Positions 1-9,406 of a stretch of DNA of 64,000 nucleotides are shown here, piece by piece. Both the position numbers and the translations under genes were made by a program. Numbering within the stretch: position 1 is the first letter of the stretch; the number at the start of each line of letters is the position of its first letter. Origin of the DNA: Delftia sp. PS-11 (GTDB lineage Bacteria > Pseudomonadota > Gammaproteobacteria > Burkholderiales > Burkholderiaceae_C); contig NZ_JACSYA010000003.1 in NCBI RefSeq assembly GCF_029870285.1, forward strand, positions 191,812-255,811. The letters run 5' to 3'. The notes under the pieces were generated by a model, which had not been told where the DNA came from, made no database searches, and worked only from the letters and a program-made list of their open reading frames with translations.

Positions 1-765
1 GTCCGGCGCGTGCTGCGCGCGCACCGTCAGCAGCTCGGGCTCGTGGCCCATGTGGCGTTGCGCGCACTGGCGCAGCGCGTCGATCTGCGCCTGATTGCGC
101 GCCTCGTCCTGGGCACGGCTGCGCACGCTGCTTTGCTTGCGCTTCCAGTCGTAGCCTGCCACGCCATCATCATCATGGGCCTGCCGCAGCGAGGCCAGCA
201 CACAGTGCAGGCCCGCCTGCACGGCCAGTTGCTTGAGCTGGCGGTAACAGCCCAGCATAAGCGGTCCCTGGTCGGGCAGGACCATCAGTGGCTGAACCGC
301 TTCGTTGGGCAGGATGCGAACCAGCGTATCAGCATCCGCATAGATCATCAGCAGGGCGAAGCCACGCATATGGCGCTGCAGCCAGTCGGTACAGGTGGTG
401 CCGGCCTTGCGCGCACGCGCGTCAAGCAGTGCAAGGCCCTGGCGTGCCGGCAAAACGGCGACCGAGCGTCCCTGCGGGTCAGGGTGCAGGCCGGTACGGG
501 CCTGCCAGATGCTTTGCTCCAGCAACTGCTCCAGGCCCGGCATATCGGCACGCTCGCTCTGGCTGCCGTCGAGCACCAGCACGGGATGGCCCAGCCGCTG
601 CAGGTAATCGCACACAGGCCACAGCAGGGCTTGCTCATTGCTGCCATCAGGGTCGCTGGCACTGTCGCGCAGCATGGCCACCACCCGCAGGCTGGCGGGA
701 GCCGATGCGCCCGGCTGTCCGTGCAGGCCCATGCCCTGGTGCACGGGGGAGAAGTTCTCAAGCAT
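1..765 (-). CDS. FlhG/FleN-position flagellar protein, no visible P-loop (partial)
   Basis: The gene starts at ATG 765, overlaps the end of flhF by 8 bases and runs open to the left edge, so 255 residues are visible and the C-terminus is missing. In related bacteria the gene after flhF is usually flhG (fleN), a MinD-type ATPase that controls flagellar number. The visible protein reads like a divergent relative: a beta strand near residues 26-31 (LRVVAML) and another near 61-66 (PVLVLDG). However, the deviant Walker A motif (KGGxGKT) expected near the N-terminus is absent. The region 200-230 is rich in Lys, Arg and Gln. The link to FlhG is by position and general fold only; it could be an unrelated flagellar protein. 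Confidence 0.55.
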   Translation of the reverse strand, partial: MLENFSPVHQGMGLHGQPGASAPASLRVVAMLRDSASDPDGSNEQALLWPVCDYLQRLGHPVLVLDGSQSERADMPGLEQLLEQSIWQARTGLHPDPQGRSVAVLPARQGLALLDARARKAGTTCTDWLQRHMRGFALLMIYADADTLVRILPNEAVQPLMVLPDQGPLMLGCYRQLKQLAVQAGLHCVLASLRQAHDDDGVAGYDWKRKQSSVRSRAQDEARNQAQIDALRQCAQRHMGHEPELLTVRAQHAPD

Positions 766-2362
766 GGCCGACCTCGCTGTCGGTGGCTGCAGGGCCCGAA
801 GGCGCGAAGAAGAAGTTCAGATCCAGCGACTTGAGGTCGAAGGCCGAACGCGCAGGCGAGCGCATGGAGGCCGCAACCAGCTGCTGGGCGTCGGCACGCT
901 CCCAGTCTTCGGGCACGCGCTGGCCATTGGTTACGCCGCGCAGCTGCAGCTGGTGGCGGATCAGCGTGTCCACCGAGGGCCCGATCTTCACGGCTTCGTC
1001 CACCTTGGTCAGGATGGCCTGGTTCGAGCCGCGTGCCTTGAAGGCCTGCATCACATCATCCAGCGCTTCGCCCTGGCCGGCGGCATTCACGGCCAGCAGC
1101 TTTTGCACGCCGGGCAGATCCAGCACATCCAGGATTTCATCCTTGCGCGGGTCGCGCGGCGCCACGCCTGTGGTGTCGATCAGCACGATCTGCTTGTTGG
1201 CCAGCAGGCCCAGCAGGTCCTGCAGCGCCGCACGGTCATGGGCCAGGTGGGCCACCATGCCCAGCATGCGGCCATACGAGCGCAGCTGGTCGTGCGCGCC
1301 CACGCGGTAGGTGTCCAGCGTGATCAGGCCCACGCTGGAGGCGCCGTACTTGGCCGCGCACAGGGCAGCGAGCTTGGCGGTGGTGGTGGTCTTGCCCACG
1401 CCTGTGGAGCCGACCAGGGCAAACACGCCGCCCTGCTCGTACAGGGGGGCCTGCTCTGCATCGGTGCGCAGATTGCGCTCGAGCACCTGCATCAGCCAGC
1501 GCACGGAATCGGCCGCCGACAGATCGTGGGGCAGGTGTTCGATCAGCGCGCGCGACAGCGTCGGCGAGTAGCCTGCGCGGATCAGCTTATGCGTCAGGCT
1601 CGATTGGATGGGGCTCTGGCGGGTCTGGCCCAGCCAGGTCAGCGTGTTGAAACGCTCCTCGATCAGGTCGCGCATGGACTGCAGCTCTTGCATCAGCGCC
1701 TGGGGGCGTGCCGCCGTACCCGCTTCCGTGCGCAGCGGCTCGCGTGCCGGCGCCTCTGCAGAGCCGCGCAGCGGATTGTGGCGGGCCACCGAGGCCGACG
1801 CAGGCTGTGCTGCGCGCTGGGCGGCGGCAGGCTGCTGTACCGAAGCGTCGCGCAGCGCATCGCCCAGATTGCGGCGCTGGGCAAAGCTGGGCATCGGCTC
1901 ATTCATCTCGACCGAAGCCTCGTGGCGGCGGCGCAGCATGCGCTCGCGCACATAGTCCTGGAAGGACAGGGTGCTCATGGCCAGCTGCTCGGTATCTTCC
2001 TGCACGCTCTGGCGCATGCCGGCCAGCTCGGCGCCTGTGTCGGCGGGCTGGGGAACCTGCTGCGCGGCACGCGCCTGCAGCGAAGGTTTGGCAGCCGGTG
2101 CCGGTGCCTGCTTGGGCGTGGCGCGCGGCAACTGGCGTGTGCCCGCGCTTTCCTCTGCGGCGCGGCGCTCCAGCGCCTGCTGCAGCTGTGCGCCCACGGC
2201 CTGTGCCTGCGCTGCATCCAGCGTATCCTCGGCCGTGGCCATGATCTCGACGCCATCGGGCGTGGCCCGGTTGGAGAGGATCAGCGTGCCCGCTCCGAAA
2301 GCCATGCGCGCCTTGGCCAGGGCCTCGCGGGAGGTAGGGGCGTAGAAGCGTTTGATGTTCAT
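758..2362 (-). CDS. flhF: Flagellar SRP-like GTPase FlhF
   Basis: FlhF is an SRP-family GTPase that sets the position and early assembly of the flagellum at the membrane. The 534-residue protein has a short conserved N-terminus (MNIKRFYAPTSREALAKAR), a long Ala/Gln-rich B-like linker up to about residue 220, and the NG GTPase module after that. The P-loop GSTGVGKT lies at 318-325, followed by DTYRVGAHDQL, a G3-type IDTTG segment and G4 TKVDEA. It starts 4 bases inside the end of flhA (ATGA overlap) and ends 8 bases into the next gene, so translation is probably coupled along the operon. Length and motif order fit the family well. Confidence 0.96.
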   Translation of the reverse strand: MNIKRFYAPTSREALAKARMAFGAGTLILSNRATPDGVEIMATAEDTLDAAQAQAVGAQLQQALERRAAEESAGTRQLPRATPKQAPAPAAKPSLQARAAQQVPQPADTGAELAGMRQSVQEDTEQLAMSTLSFQDYVRERMLRRRHEASVEMNEPMPSFAQRRNLGDALRDASVQQPAAAQRAAQPASASVARHNPLRGSAEAPAREPLRTEAGTAARPQALMQELQSMRDLIEERFNTLTWLGQTRQSPIQSSLTHKLIRAGYSPTLSRALIEHLPHDLSAADSVRWLMQVLERNLRTDAEQAPLYEQGGVFALVGSTGVGKTTTTAKLAALCAAKYGASSVGLITLDTYRVGAHDQLRSYGRMLGMVAHLAHDRAALQDLLGLLANKQIVLIDTTGVAPRDPRKDEILDVLDLPGVQKLLAVNAAGQGEALDDVMQAFKARGSNQAILTKVDEAVKIGPSVDTLIRHQLQLRGVTNGQRVPEDWERADAQQLVAASMRSPARSAFDLKSLDLNFFFAPSGPAATDSEVGHA

Positions 2363-4461
2363 GCGGATGCACCTTTAAGAATCGGGCCGATGCGGATGGT
2401 GTGCGTCTCCGGGATCTCGCTATGGGCGAGAACCTGCAGACGCGGCGCCACGCGGCGCAGCAGCCGGGCAAGGGAATTGCGGATGGAGTCGGGTACCAGC
2501 AGGCAGGCGGGCAGGCCCAGTTCTTCCTGCTGGTTGGCCATGTCGGCGGCCTTTTGCGTGAGGATCTCGGCGACGCCGGGGTCCAGCGAAGGCGCGCCGG
2601 GATTCGAAAGCGCCTGAACCAGCAGGCGTTCCAGCCCGGGCTCGATGGCGATGACATTGAGTTCGCGTGTGGGGCCGTAGATCTGCTGCACGATGGCCGG
2701 CGCCAGTGCGATGCGCACGCGGCGGGCCAGCTCCACAGGGTCCTGCGTGGCAGTGCAGTGTTCAGCCAAGGTCTCGATGATGGTGCGGATATCACGGATG
2801 TGCACCGAGTCCTCCAGCAGCAGCTGGAGTACTTTCTGGAACGTCGTGATAGGCACCATTTTCGGAATGACTTCTTCGATCAGCTTGGGGGCCAGTTTGG
2901 CGACATGCTCAACCAGCTGCTGCGTCTCTGTACGGCTGATCAGCTTGGCGGCGTGAACTTGCATCAAGTGTGACAAATGGGTCGCCATCACGGTTTCCGA
3001 ATCAACGACCGTAAAGCCTGCCATTTGTGCCGCTTCCTTCTGGCGCTCGTCGATCCAGTGGGCAGGCAGGCCGAAGGCCGGGTCGGTGGTCTGCGTGCCG
3101 ATCAGCGGCGTGCTGATGCCGCCGGGATTGATGGCCAGGAACATGCCGGGGAAGGCCTCGCCTTCGCCCACCATCACGCCGCGCAGCGTGATGCGGTAGG
3201 CGCTGGGCTTGAGTTCGAGGTTGTCGCGCACATGCACGGCCGGCGGCAGAAAGCCCACTTCCTGCGCGAACTTGCGGCGCACACCCTTGATGCGCGTGAG
3301 CAGATCGCCCTGGCGCGTCTTGTCCACCAGCGTGATCAGGCGGTAGCCCAGCTCCAGACCCAGCAGGTCCACGGGCTGCAGATCGTCCCAGGTGGCTTCG
3401 CCCTCGTTTTGCGCCACGACGGGAGCCTGTGCCTGCGTCTGCGCCTGCTTGATGGCTGCCTGCTGCTGGCGGCGCGACAGGGTCCATGCCAGCCAGCCCA
3501 TCAGGGCGCCAGTGCTCAGGAACACGATGTGCGGCATGCCGGGAATAACGCCCAGCAGGCCCAGCACGCCCGCCGTGATGCCCAGCACCTTGGGCGACAT
3601 GAGCAGCTGCTGCGCAATCTGCTGGCCCATGTCCGATTCCTTGCCCACGCGCGACACCACCATGGCCGCAGCCACCGAAATCAGCAGGCCGGGAATCTGT
3701 GCCACCAGCGCGTCGCCGACGGCCAGCAGGATGTAGCTGTTGGCGGCCTGGCCTGCCGACAGATCGTGCTGGATCATGCCGATGGTGAAGCCGCCGATGA
3801 TGTTGATGACCAGAATCAGAATGCCGGCAACCGCATCGCCGCGCACGAACTTGCTGGCACCGTCCATGGAGCCGAAGAAATTGGCTTCTTCCTGCACCTC
3901 GGCACGGCGGCGCTTGGCTTCTGCCTCGTCGATCAGTCCCGCGTTCAGGTCGGCGTCCACCGCCATCTGCTTGCCAGGCATGGCATCCAGGGTAAAGCGT
4001 GCCGAGACTTCAGCGATACGTTCGGCACCCTTGGTAATCACCACGAAATTGATCACCACCAGAATGGCGAAAACGATCAGGCCGACGGCGAAGTTGCCGC
4101 CGATCAGGAAATGCCCGAAAGCCTCGATCACCGCACCTGCGGCGCCCGGGCCGGTATGGCCTTCCAGCAGCACCACCCGGGTCGATGCCACGTTCAGCGA
4201 CAGGCGCATCAACGTCGTCAGCAGCAGCACCGAAGGAAAAGCCGCGAAATCCAGCGGCCGGATCATGTAGGCCGCAACCATCATCACCATCAGCGCCACG
4301 GCGATGTTCAGCGTGAAGAACGTGTCCAGCAGCCAGGGCGGAATCGGCAGCACCATCAGCGCCAGAATGGCAACCACCAGCAGCGGCGTCATCAGGCCCT
4401 GGGCCAGCCGTGTCTGATCTGCGGACCACAGTTTCAGGGATTGGAGCGGATTCGTTGTCAT
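2359..4461 (-). CDS. flhA: Flagellar type III export gate protein FlhA
   Basis: FlhA is the large export-gate protein whose membrane part helps couple the proton gradient to export and whose cytoplasmic part docks chaperone-substrate complexes. The 700-residue product has hydrophobic segments in the first 330 residues or so, including the family signature around ALPSVLLLTTLMRLSLNVAS, and a soluble C-terminal domain ending in ILKGASA. A Gln/Ala-rich linker near 340-365 joins the two. The gene overlaps flhB upstream and flhF downstream by 4 bases each. Length matches the family. Confidence 0.98.
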   Translation of the reverse strand: MTTNPLQSLKLWSADQTRLAQGLMTPLLVVAILALMVLPIPPWLLDTFFTLNIAVALMVMMVAAYMIRPLDFAAFPSVLLLTTLMRLSLNVASTRVVLLEGHTGPGAAGAVIEAFGHFLIGGNFAVGLIVFAILVVINFVVITKGAERIAEVSARFTLDAMPGKQMAVDADLNAGLIDEAEAKRRRAEVQEEANFFGSMDGASKFVRGDAVAGILILVINIIGGFTIGMIQHDLSAGQAANSYILLAVGDALVAQIPGLLISVAAAMVVSRVGKESDMGQQIAQQLLMSPKVLGITAGVLGLLGVIPGMPHIVFLSTGALMGWLAWTLSRRQQQAAIKQAQTQAQAPVVAQNEGEATWDDLQPVDLLGLELGYRLITLVDKTRQGDLLTRIKGVRRKFAQEVGFLPPAVHVRDNLELKPSAYRITLRGVMVGEGEAFPGMFLAINPGGISTPLIGTQTTDPAFGLPAHWIDERQKEAAQMAGFTVVDSETVMATHLSHLMQVHAAKLISRTETQQLVEHVAKLAPKLIEEVIPKMVPITTFQKVLQLLLEDSVHIRDIRTIIETLAEHCTATQDPVELARRVRIALAPAIVQQIYGPTRELNVIAIEPGLERLLVQALSNPGAPSLDPGVAEILTQKAADMANQQEELGLPACLLVPDSIRNSLARLLRRVAPRLQVLAHSEIPETHTIRIGPILKGASA

Positions 4462-5633
4462 GGTGCAGTACCTTGCGCGGTGGCAGCGCCCTGCGGCGCG
4501 CGGCGGCCGTGATGCGGGTCAAGCTCGACAGGCACCGGAGGCTGGTTCAGGTCACCGGGCATGGGACCTTCGCCGCGCAGTGCTGCCTTGAGGCGGTAAA
4601 CATAGGCCAGAACCTGGGCCACAGCGGTGTACAGCGCTGCCGGAATGGCCTGGTCCAGATCGGCGTGCGCATACAGCGCGCGTGCCAGCATCGGAGATTC
4701 GAGCACGGGAATCTTGTGCTCACCTGCCAGCTCGCGGATCTTCAGGGCCACCAGGTCGGTGCCCTTGGCAATCACCTGCGGGGCAACCATCGTCTTGTCG
4801 TCATAGCGCAGCGCCACGGCATAGTGCGTGGGATTGGTGACCACGAAGTCGGCGCGCGGCACGGCGCTGACGCTGGCGCGGTCGGCGATCTCGCGCTGGC
4901 GCTGGCGGATCTTGCCCTTGATCTGGGGATTGCCGTCAGAGTCCTTGTGCTCCTGCTTGACTTCCTCATGGCTCATTTTCAGGCGCGACTTGAACATGAA
5001 GGCCTGCAGTGGCACGTCGATGATGGCGACCATCATCACGACCAGCAGCAGCAGCGCCATGCCGCTGGCCAGCCAGTCGCCAGCCATCGACAGCGCCATC
5101 GGCGATGGCTGGGCCGAGATGGAGGCGATCTCGGCAATGCGGCTGCTGACGAACTTCCAGGCCACGAAAGTCAGAATGCCTGTCATCAGCACCATCTTCA
5201 CCACCGTCACGAGCTGGTGCTTGGAAAACAGATTGGCCAGACCGGACAGCGGATTGAGCCGGTTGAACTGGGGCTGTATGGGCTTGAAACTGAAGATCCA
5301 GCCGCCAGCCATCACACCGGCCAGCAGGGCCACGGCCGAGGTCGCCACGGCCACGATCAGCGAAATCGCCAAGCCCAGGCCGCCAATGGACTGCAGGCGC
5401 TCCAGCATCATGGCTGGCGTCTTGGCCACCTGTGCATCGAAAGCGAGCTGCTGCGCCAGTCCCAGGCGCAGGTGCTGGATCAACGGCTCGGCGCCCATGA
5501 GCACCATCAGTGCACCCGTGCCCAGGACGGCCAGATGGGACAGATCCCGCGAGCGCGCACCCTGGCCATCCGCACGCGTTTTCTGCAGCTTGCGCTGGGT
5601 GGCTGGAAGGTCTTTGTCTTGGCTGGAGTCCAT
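4458..5633 (-). CDS. flhB: Flagellar type III export switch protein FlhB
   Basis: FlhB is the export-gate component that switches substrate class from rod/hook to filament after self-cleavage. From ATG 5633 the protein is 391 residues. It begins MDSSQDKDLPATQRKL, the usual charged FlhB start, has four hydrophobic segments, and carries the autocleavage site NPTH at 267-270 (cut expected between N267 and P268). A longer frame reaches a TTG at 5672 but adds only non-conserved residues. It is the first gene of flhB-flhA-flhF. The 269-bp gap before it, towards cheZ, holds an inverted repeat that may be an operator. Confidence 0.97.
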   Translation of the reverse strand: MDSSQDKDLPATQRKLQKTRADGQGARSRDLSHLAVLGTGALMVLMGAEPLIQHLRLGLAQQLAFDAQVAKTPAMMLERLQSIGGLGLAISLIVAVATSAVALLAGVMAGGWIFSFKPIQPQFNRLNPLSGLANLFSKHQLVTVVKMVLMTGILTFVAWKFVSSRIAEIASISAQPSPMALSMAGDWLASGMALLLLVVMMVAIIDVPLQAFMFKSRLKMSHEEVKQEHKDSDGNPQIKGKIRQRQREIADRASVSAVPRADFVVTNPTHYAVALRYDDKTMVAPQVIAKGTDLVALKIRELAGEHKIPVLESPMLARALYAHADLDQAIPAALYTAVAQVLAYVYRLKAALRGEGPMPGDLNQPPVPVELDPHHGRRAPQGAATAQGTAP

Positions 5634-5692
5634 GGCGCAATGACGGAAGGATTTCTGCCATTGTCGGAACAAGCCATGCGCGCGAAGCTCCG

Positions 5693-5718
5693 ATAAGCGG
5701 GGCTCAAGCGCCGCTTAT
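5693..5718. promoter_or_regulatory. Inverted repeat upstream of flhB, possible operator
   Basis: ATAAGCGG (5693-5700) and CCGCTTAT (5711-5718) form a perfect 8-bp inverted repeat with a 10-base centre, about 60 bases upstream of flhB. There is no T-run, so it does not look like a terminator. The arrangement resembles, loosely, the two-armed FlhDC sites of enterobacteria (spacing 10-12 bases), and the same CGCTTAT core recurs before fliF and fliL. The function is inferred. Confidence 0.35.
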
Positions 5719-5902
5719 GCACTGTCTGGGGTCATTCAATGGGCGCGGCCCATGCGCGCCGGCATGCGCGGCGGTCCGCTGCGCATGCATGGCACCAGCA
5801 CCCTGCGCCAGAGCCTGGGGCTGAAAACACGGCCGCACTGCGGTGCGGCAGGGGCAGCGCTGACACCTCTGTCAGGCGCTGCTCTGGTCTGCCAGATGGA
5901 GG

Positions 5903-6511
5903 TCAGAACCCCAGGCTGGCCAGCAGATCGTCCACCTGGGACTGCGAAGTCACCACATCGGGCGTCTTCTCGGGGTCCACCACGGGACCCGCCAGATGCT
6001 CCTTGGGCTTGCTCGGCTCCTGGATGGTCTGTGGATTGGGCGAGGTCTGGATCAGCAGCTGGACCAGCTGATCTTCCAGGTCGGCCGCCAGCGCAACGAC
6101 ACGCGCGATGACCTGGCCCGTAAGATCGTGAAAGTCCTGGGACATCATGATCTCGGTCAGGTGCTCATCGGCCTGCTGCGTGGCCTCCTCGACTTCCTGG
6201 AGGTAGTTCATGACCCGACCCTTGGCCACGGCGGCCACAGGGTCCTCGATCAACTGCGCACGCATGGCACGGGTGCGCTCAGCCAGCGCATCCTGCTGGC
6301 CCTTGGCCAGCTCGACGCGGCCTAGCACCTTCTCGGCTGCCTCGCCGGTCAGCCGTGCGATGTAGGACAGGCGGCTTTGTGCGTCCGGAAGCGCGCCCAT
6401 GCTATCGCGCAGCCGATCGGCATAGCCCAATTCATTGAGCGAGTCGTGAAGCTGGCGCGTGAGAACGCCAATCTTGTAATGGACGCTCTCGGGGACATCC
6501 GGATTGCTCAT
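5903..6511 (-). CDS. cheZ: Chemotaxis phosphatase CheZ
   Basis: CheZ removes phosphate from CheY-P. The 202-residue protein is largely helical. It carries the catalytic signature DFHDLTGQVI, in which the Asp and Gln of DLTGQ are the catalytic pair, and ends in the CheY-binding tail DDLLASLGF. It starts 10 bases after cheY, so the pair is co-transcribed, and it ends before a 269-bp gap ahead of flhB. A G-rich Shine-Dalgarno (GGGGGG) lies just before ATG 6511. Confidence 0.96.
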   Translation of the reverse strand: MSNPDVPESVHYKIGVLTRQLHDSLNELGYADRLRDSMGALPDAQSRLSYIARLTGEAAEKVLGRVELAKGQQDALAERTRAMRAQLIEDPVAAVAKGRVMNYLQEVEEATQQADEHLTEIMMSQDFHDLTGQVIARVVALAADLEDQLVQLLIQTSPNPQTIQEPSKPKEHLAGPVVDPEKTPDVVTSQSQVDDLLASLGF

Positions 6512-6521
6512 AACAGCCCCC

Positions 6522-6908
6522 CTACATGCTCAGCTTTTTGAGAATCAGATTGACCTTCTCTTCCAGCGTGGCCTTGGTGAAAGGCTTGACGATGTAGCCT
6601 GCGGCACCCCCCTGGGCCGCTGCCACAATGTCTTCCTTACGCGCTTCGGCCGTCACCATCAGCACCGGCAGGTGCTTGAGCTTGTCATCTTGCTTGATTT
6701 CGGAGAGCAGCTGGAAGCCGTTCATGTTGGGCATGTTGATGTCCGTCACCACGAAATCGAATTTGCTGCTGCGCAGCTTGTGCAGCGCCACGACGCCGTC
6801 TTCGGCTTCGTCTGCATCGGGGAAACCGCTCTCCTTGAGCAGGTTGCGCACGATGCGCCGCATGGTGGAGAAGTCGTCAACGATCAAAAAACGCAGGGCA
6901 TTAGCCAC
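6522..6908 (-). CDS. cheY: Chemotaxis response regulator CheY (motor-linked copy)
   Basis: CheY is the single-domain receiver that, when phosphorylated, binds FliM and changes motor rotation. The 128-residue product has the acidic pair D11/D12, phosphoacceptor D56 (VVTDINMP), T86 and K108 (IVKPF), in the E. coli-like arrangement. The start is GTG 6908 ([12 protein letters not shown]). It sits directly upstream of cheZ and downstream of motB, separate from a second cheY in the cheA operon at 55714. Of the two copies this one is more like the enterobacterial motor-binding CheY. Confidence 0.95.
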   Translation of the reverse strand: MANALRFLIVDDFSTMRRIVRNLLKESGFPDADEAEDGVVALHKLRSSKFDFVVTDINMPNMNGFQLLSEIKQDDKLKHLPVLMVTAEARKEDIVAAAQGGAAGYIVKPFTKATLEEKVNLILKKLSM

Positions 6909-7043
6909 GTGAGGCCCTTTCGGTCTGTAGGTGCTCGGTACTGATAGAGATCATCCACCCAGATGGTAACAATTCGAAACCATCAAGGTGCAATGTGGGA
7001 ATTTTCCTGCTTTTCGGCAGCATTGGGCTTAAACCTTAATTTG

Positions 7044-8048
7044 TTACAAACCCTTATCCCGGGGCGAAGCCGCCGCCGGGGCCTTTTCATCCGGATCGGA
7101 CGGCTTGCCGTTCGTCTGGGACTGCGTGCTGCCTGCCGCTGGCGTGATACCCGGCGGCAATGCGTTGCGTGTGATGGGGCCACGGTGGCCGAGCAGCCGT
7201 TTTTCCGCCTCCTGCGTCAGCACCGTGATCGTGATGCGGCGGTTTTGCGGCGCGCGTGGATCATCGGGCAGCAGCAGGTCGCTGCTGGCCAGCCCGGTGA
7301 TGCGTGCCAGCTGGTTCAAAGGCATGCCGGCTGCCGCCAGCTCGCGCCGCGAAGCGTTGGCACGGTCTGCAGACAACTCCCAGTTGCTGTAGCCCCGGTC
7401 TGCATTGCCATAAGGGGTTGCATCGGTATGGCCCGAAAGGCTGATGCGGTTCTCGGCACCTGCCAGCGCAGCGCCGATCTCGCGCAGGATATCGCGCATG
7501 TAAGGCTTGACCACGGCACTGCCGCTGTCGAACATCGGGCGGTTTTGCTCATCGACGATCTGGATCTGCAGGCCATCCGGCGTCACGTCGGTGCGGATCT
7601 GTGAGCGGAACTCGCTCAGGCGCACATTGGCAGTGATCATCGCGTCCACCTTGGCCTTGAGCGCCTTGATGCGACTGGCGTCAATCTTCCCCTGATCGCC
7701 ACGGCCCGCATCCGTGCTGCTGCGGCGGTTGGAGTTGTCTTCCGACTCGGAGCGGCGCACCTGCCCATGGACCTTGGCCAGATCGTTGCCCCCGCCTGGA
7801 ATGACGCTGGAGCTGTTGCCTGCGCCATCGCCACCGGCCATGGACACCTTGAGCGGCGAAGCAAAGTAGGCAGCGATGCCCTGCAGCTCGCCCTTGGCCG
7901 TGGAGCCCAGCAGCCACATCAGCAGGAAGAAGGCCATCATGGCCGTCACGAAGTCGGCGTAGGCGATCTTCCATGCGCCGCCGTGAGGCGCGTGACCACC
8001 CTTCTTCACGCGCTTGATGATGATCGGCTGTAGCTTTTTCTCTGCCAT
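7044..8048 (-). CDS. motB: Flagellar stator protein MotB
   Basis: MotB anchors the stator to peptidoglycan and carries the proton-channel aspartate. The 334-residue protein has one membrane segment near 25-48 with D32 (WKIAYADFVTAMMAF), a low-complexity linker around 85-125, and an OmpA-like peptidoglycan-binding domain (about 150-280, with SLSGHTDATPYG and NWELSADRANA). The C-terminal 45 residues are Pro/Ala-rich and look disordered. It follows motA after 21 bases. The mixed charged residues at the start (EKKLQPIIIKRVKKGGH) are typical of proton-type MotB. Confidence 0.97.
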   Translation of the reverse strand: MAEKKLQPIIIKRVKKGGHAPHGGAWKIAYADFVTAMMAFFLLMWLLGSTAKGELQGIAAYFASPLKVSMAGGDGAGNSSSVIPGGGNDLAKVHGQVRRSESEDNSNRRSSTDAGRGDQGKIDASRIKALKAKVDAMITANVRLSEFRSQIRTDVTPDGLQIQIVDEQNRPMFDSGSAVVKPYMRDILREIGAALAGAENRISLSGHTDATPYGNADRGYSNWELSADRANASRRELAAAGMPLNQLARITGLASSDLLLPDDPRAPQNRRITITVLTQEAEKRLLGHRGPITRNALPPGITPAAGSTQSQTNGKPSDPDEKAPAAASPRDKGL

Positions 8049-8069
8049 GGCGTGCTGCGGCTCGCGGGA

Positions 8070-8930
8070 TTATTTCTTGCCCTTGACGTGGGTCTCAAGC
8101 TCCAGGAAACCGGGGCGTTCCGTGGAGAACAGCACCTTGCGGCCGAATTCGATGGCCGTGGCAGGGTTGTAGCCCTGCATGCTGGCCAGCAGTGTAGTCT
8201 TGACGCAGTCGAGCTCCTTGGCGGCATCCTGAGCGCGTTGCTCGACAAGGCCGGCGATAGGCTCGACCAGCGCATAAGCCAGCAAAATGCCCAGGAAGGT
8301 ACCGACCAGCGCCGACGCAATCATGCCGCCCAGCACGGAGGGCGGCTGGCCCACCGAACCCATGGTGTTCACCACACCCAGCACGGCCGCAATAATACCG
8401 AAAGCTGGCAGTGCGCCAGCCAGGCGCGTCAGCGCGTTGACGGGAGCGTGGGCCTCGGCGTGGTGGGCCTCGATCTCGTTGTCCATCAGCGACTCGATCT
8501 CATGCGAATTCAAATTGCCCGACACCATCATGCGCAGATAGTCGGTCAGGAACTCCACCACATGGTGGTCTGCCAGCAACTCGGGGTACTTGGAGAAGAT
8601 CGGCGACTCGTTGGGCGCCTCGACATCACCTTCGATGGACATCAGGCCTTCCTTGCGCGCCTTCTGCAAAATTTCGTACAGCAGGGCCAGCAGCTCCATG
8701 AAGCGCGCCTTGGTGTAGCGCGAACTCTTGAACACGCTGGGAATGGCCTTGGCCGTCGCCTTGAGCACCTTGGGCTGGTTGCACACGATGAAGGCACCGA
8801 AGGCGCCGCCACCGATGGTCAGCATTTCGAAGGGCAGCGCCTTCAGGATGACAGAAACGTTGCCACCGTGCACCACGTAGGTGCCGAAGATGCAACCGAA
8901 GGCGACGATGTATCCGATGATGACGAGCAT
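8070..8930 (-). CDS. motA: Flagellar stator protein MotA
   Basis: MotA forms the stator ring around MotB and pushes on FliG. From ATG 8930 the product is 286 residues, the usual family length, beginning MLVIIGYIVAFGCIFGTYVV. A longer upstream frame exists but is not conserved-looking. Four membrane segments are visible, two at the N-terminus and two around 160-220 (AFGIIAAVLGVVNTMG and ALVGTFLGILLAYALVEPI), with a charged cytoplasmic loop between. No strong Shine-Dalgarno precedes the ATG. A sigma-28 type promoter lies about 65 bases upstream. Confidence 0.96.
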   Translation of the reverse strand: MLVIIGYIVAFGCIFGTYVVHGGNVSVILKALPFEMLTIGGGAFGAFIVCNQPKVLKATAKAIPSVFKSSRYTKARFMELLALLYEILQKARKEGLMSIEGDVEAPNESPIFSKYPELLADHHVVEFLTDYLRMMVSGNLNSHEIESLMDNEIEAHHAEAHAPVNALTRLAGALPAFGIIAAVLGVVNTMGSVGQPPSVLGGMIASALVGTFLGILLAYALVEPIAGLVEQRAQDAAKELDCVKTTLLASMQGYNPATAIEFGRKVLFSTERPGFLELETHVKGKK

Positions 8931-9406
8931 GGGTATGGATTGTGCGCGCGCGCAGTGCTGTTGTTGTGCAGAAAAGCCGGGTGATTGCTTGTTAGATCGG
9001 CATCTTGAGCAGGGGATGTAGGGGCGGTGCGGAAAAACCTGCGGTGACAGTGTGCCGCACCTGCGGGGGATGTGGGCAGATTCTGAGCAGGCAATTTGCC
9101 TGTGCTGACTGTGAACTGGCGCGCGGCGCGTGTCGCCGGGCTGTTCCATCCATGCTCTGTGTGGGTGGCGCCGGAGCAAGTCCTTGCCTGGAGCGCGTCT
9201 GCAGGGGTCGCAGCAGAAAGCCTGCTTCTGGGCATTCTGCTGCGGGTGATGAGAGCTCGCTTACGGGTCAGCGCAGAGCGGTTGCTTGCGGGTACTGACG
9301 CTCTCGGATGTGTGGCATCTGACGATCTTGCAACTGCCTGCAAGGCAATCGATGCTTGGTGCTCATTGATGCAGAACTGTATCCGGCTTTGTGTGCATTG
9401 AATCCG
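8931..9406. other. Intergenic region upstream of motA
   Basis: No gene is supported in this 476-bp stretch; frames here lack homology-like features and ribosome sites. The motA promoter (8994-9020) lies at its left end. The rest holds no repeat or hairpin that I can support. Confidence 0.5.
8994..9020 (-). promoter_or_regulatory. Sigma-28 (FliA) type promoter for motAB-cheYZ
   Basis: On the minus strand TACA (9020-9017), a 15-base spacer and GCCGATCT (9001-8994) fit the FliA pattern TAAA-N15-GCCGATAA with 3/4 and 6/8 matches. It sits about 65 bases before the motA start, as expected for a class III flagellar operon. Confidence 0.6.

Noticed and set aside
638..2617. 659-residue open frame on the plus strand
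   Set aside because: Antisense to flhF and the start of flhA; His/Gly/Arg-rich composition is what GC-rich third positions give on the opposite strand, and it has no recognisable domain.
2977..4512. 511-residue open frame on the plus strand
   Set aside because: Antisense to flhA, with His/Gln-rich low complexity and no ribosome site; flhA is certain by its motifs.
8931..9179. N-terminal extension of motA
   Set aside because: The extension is Arg/Pro/His-rich, includes the promoter region, and MotA proteins start at the position of ATG 8930.
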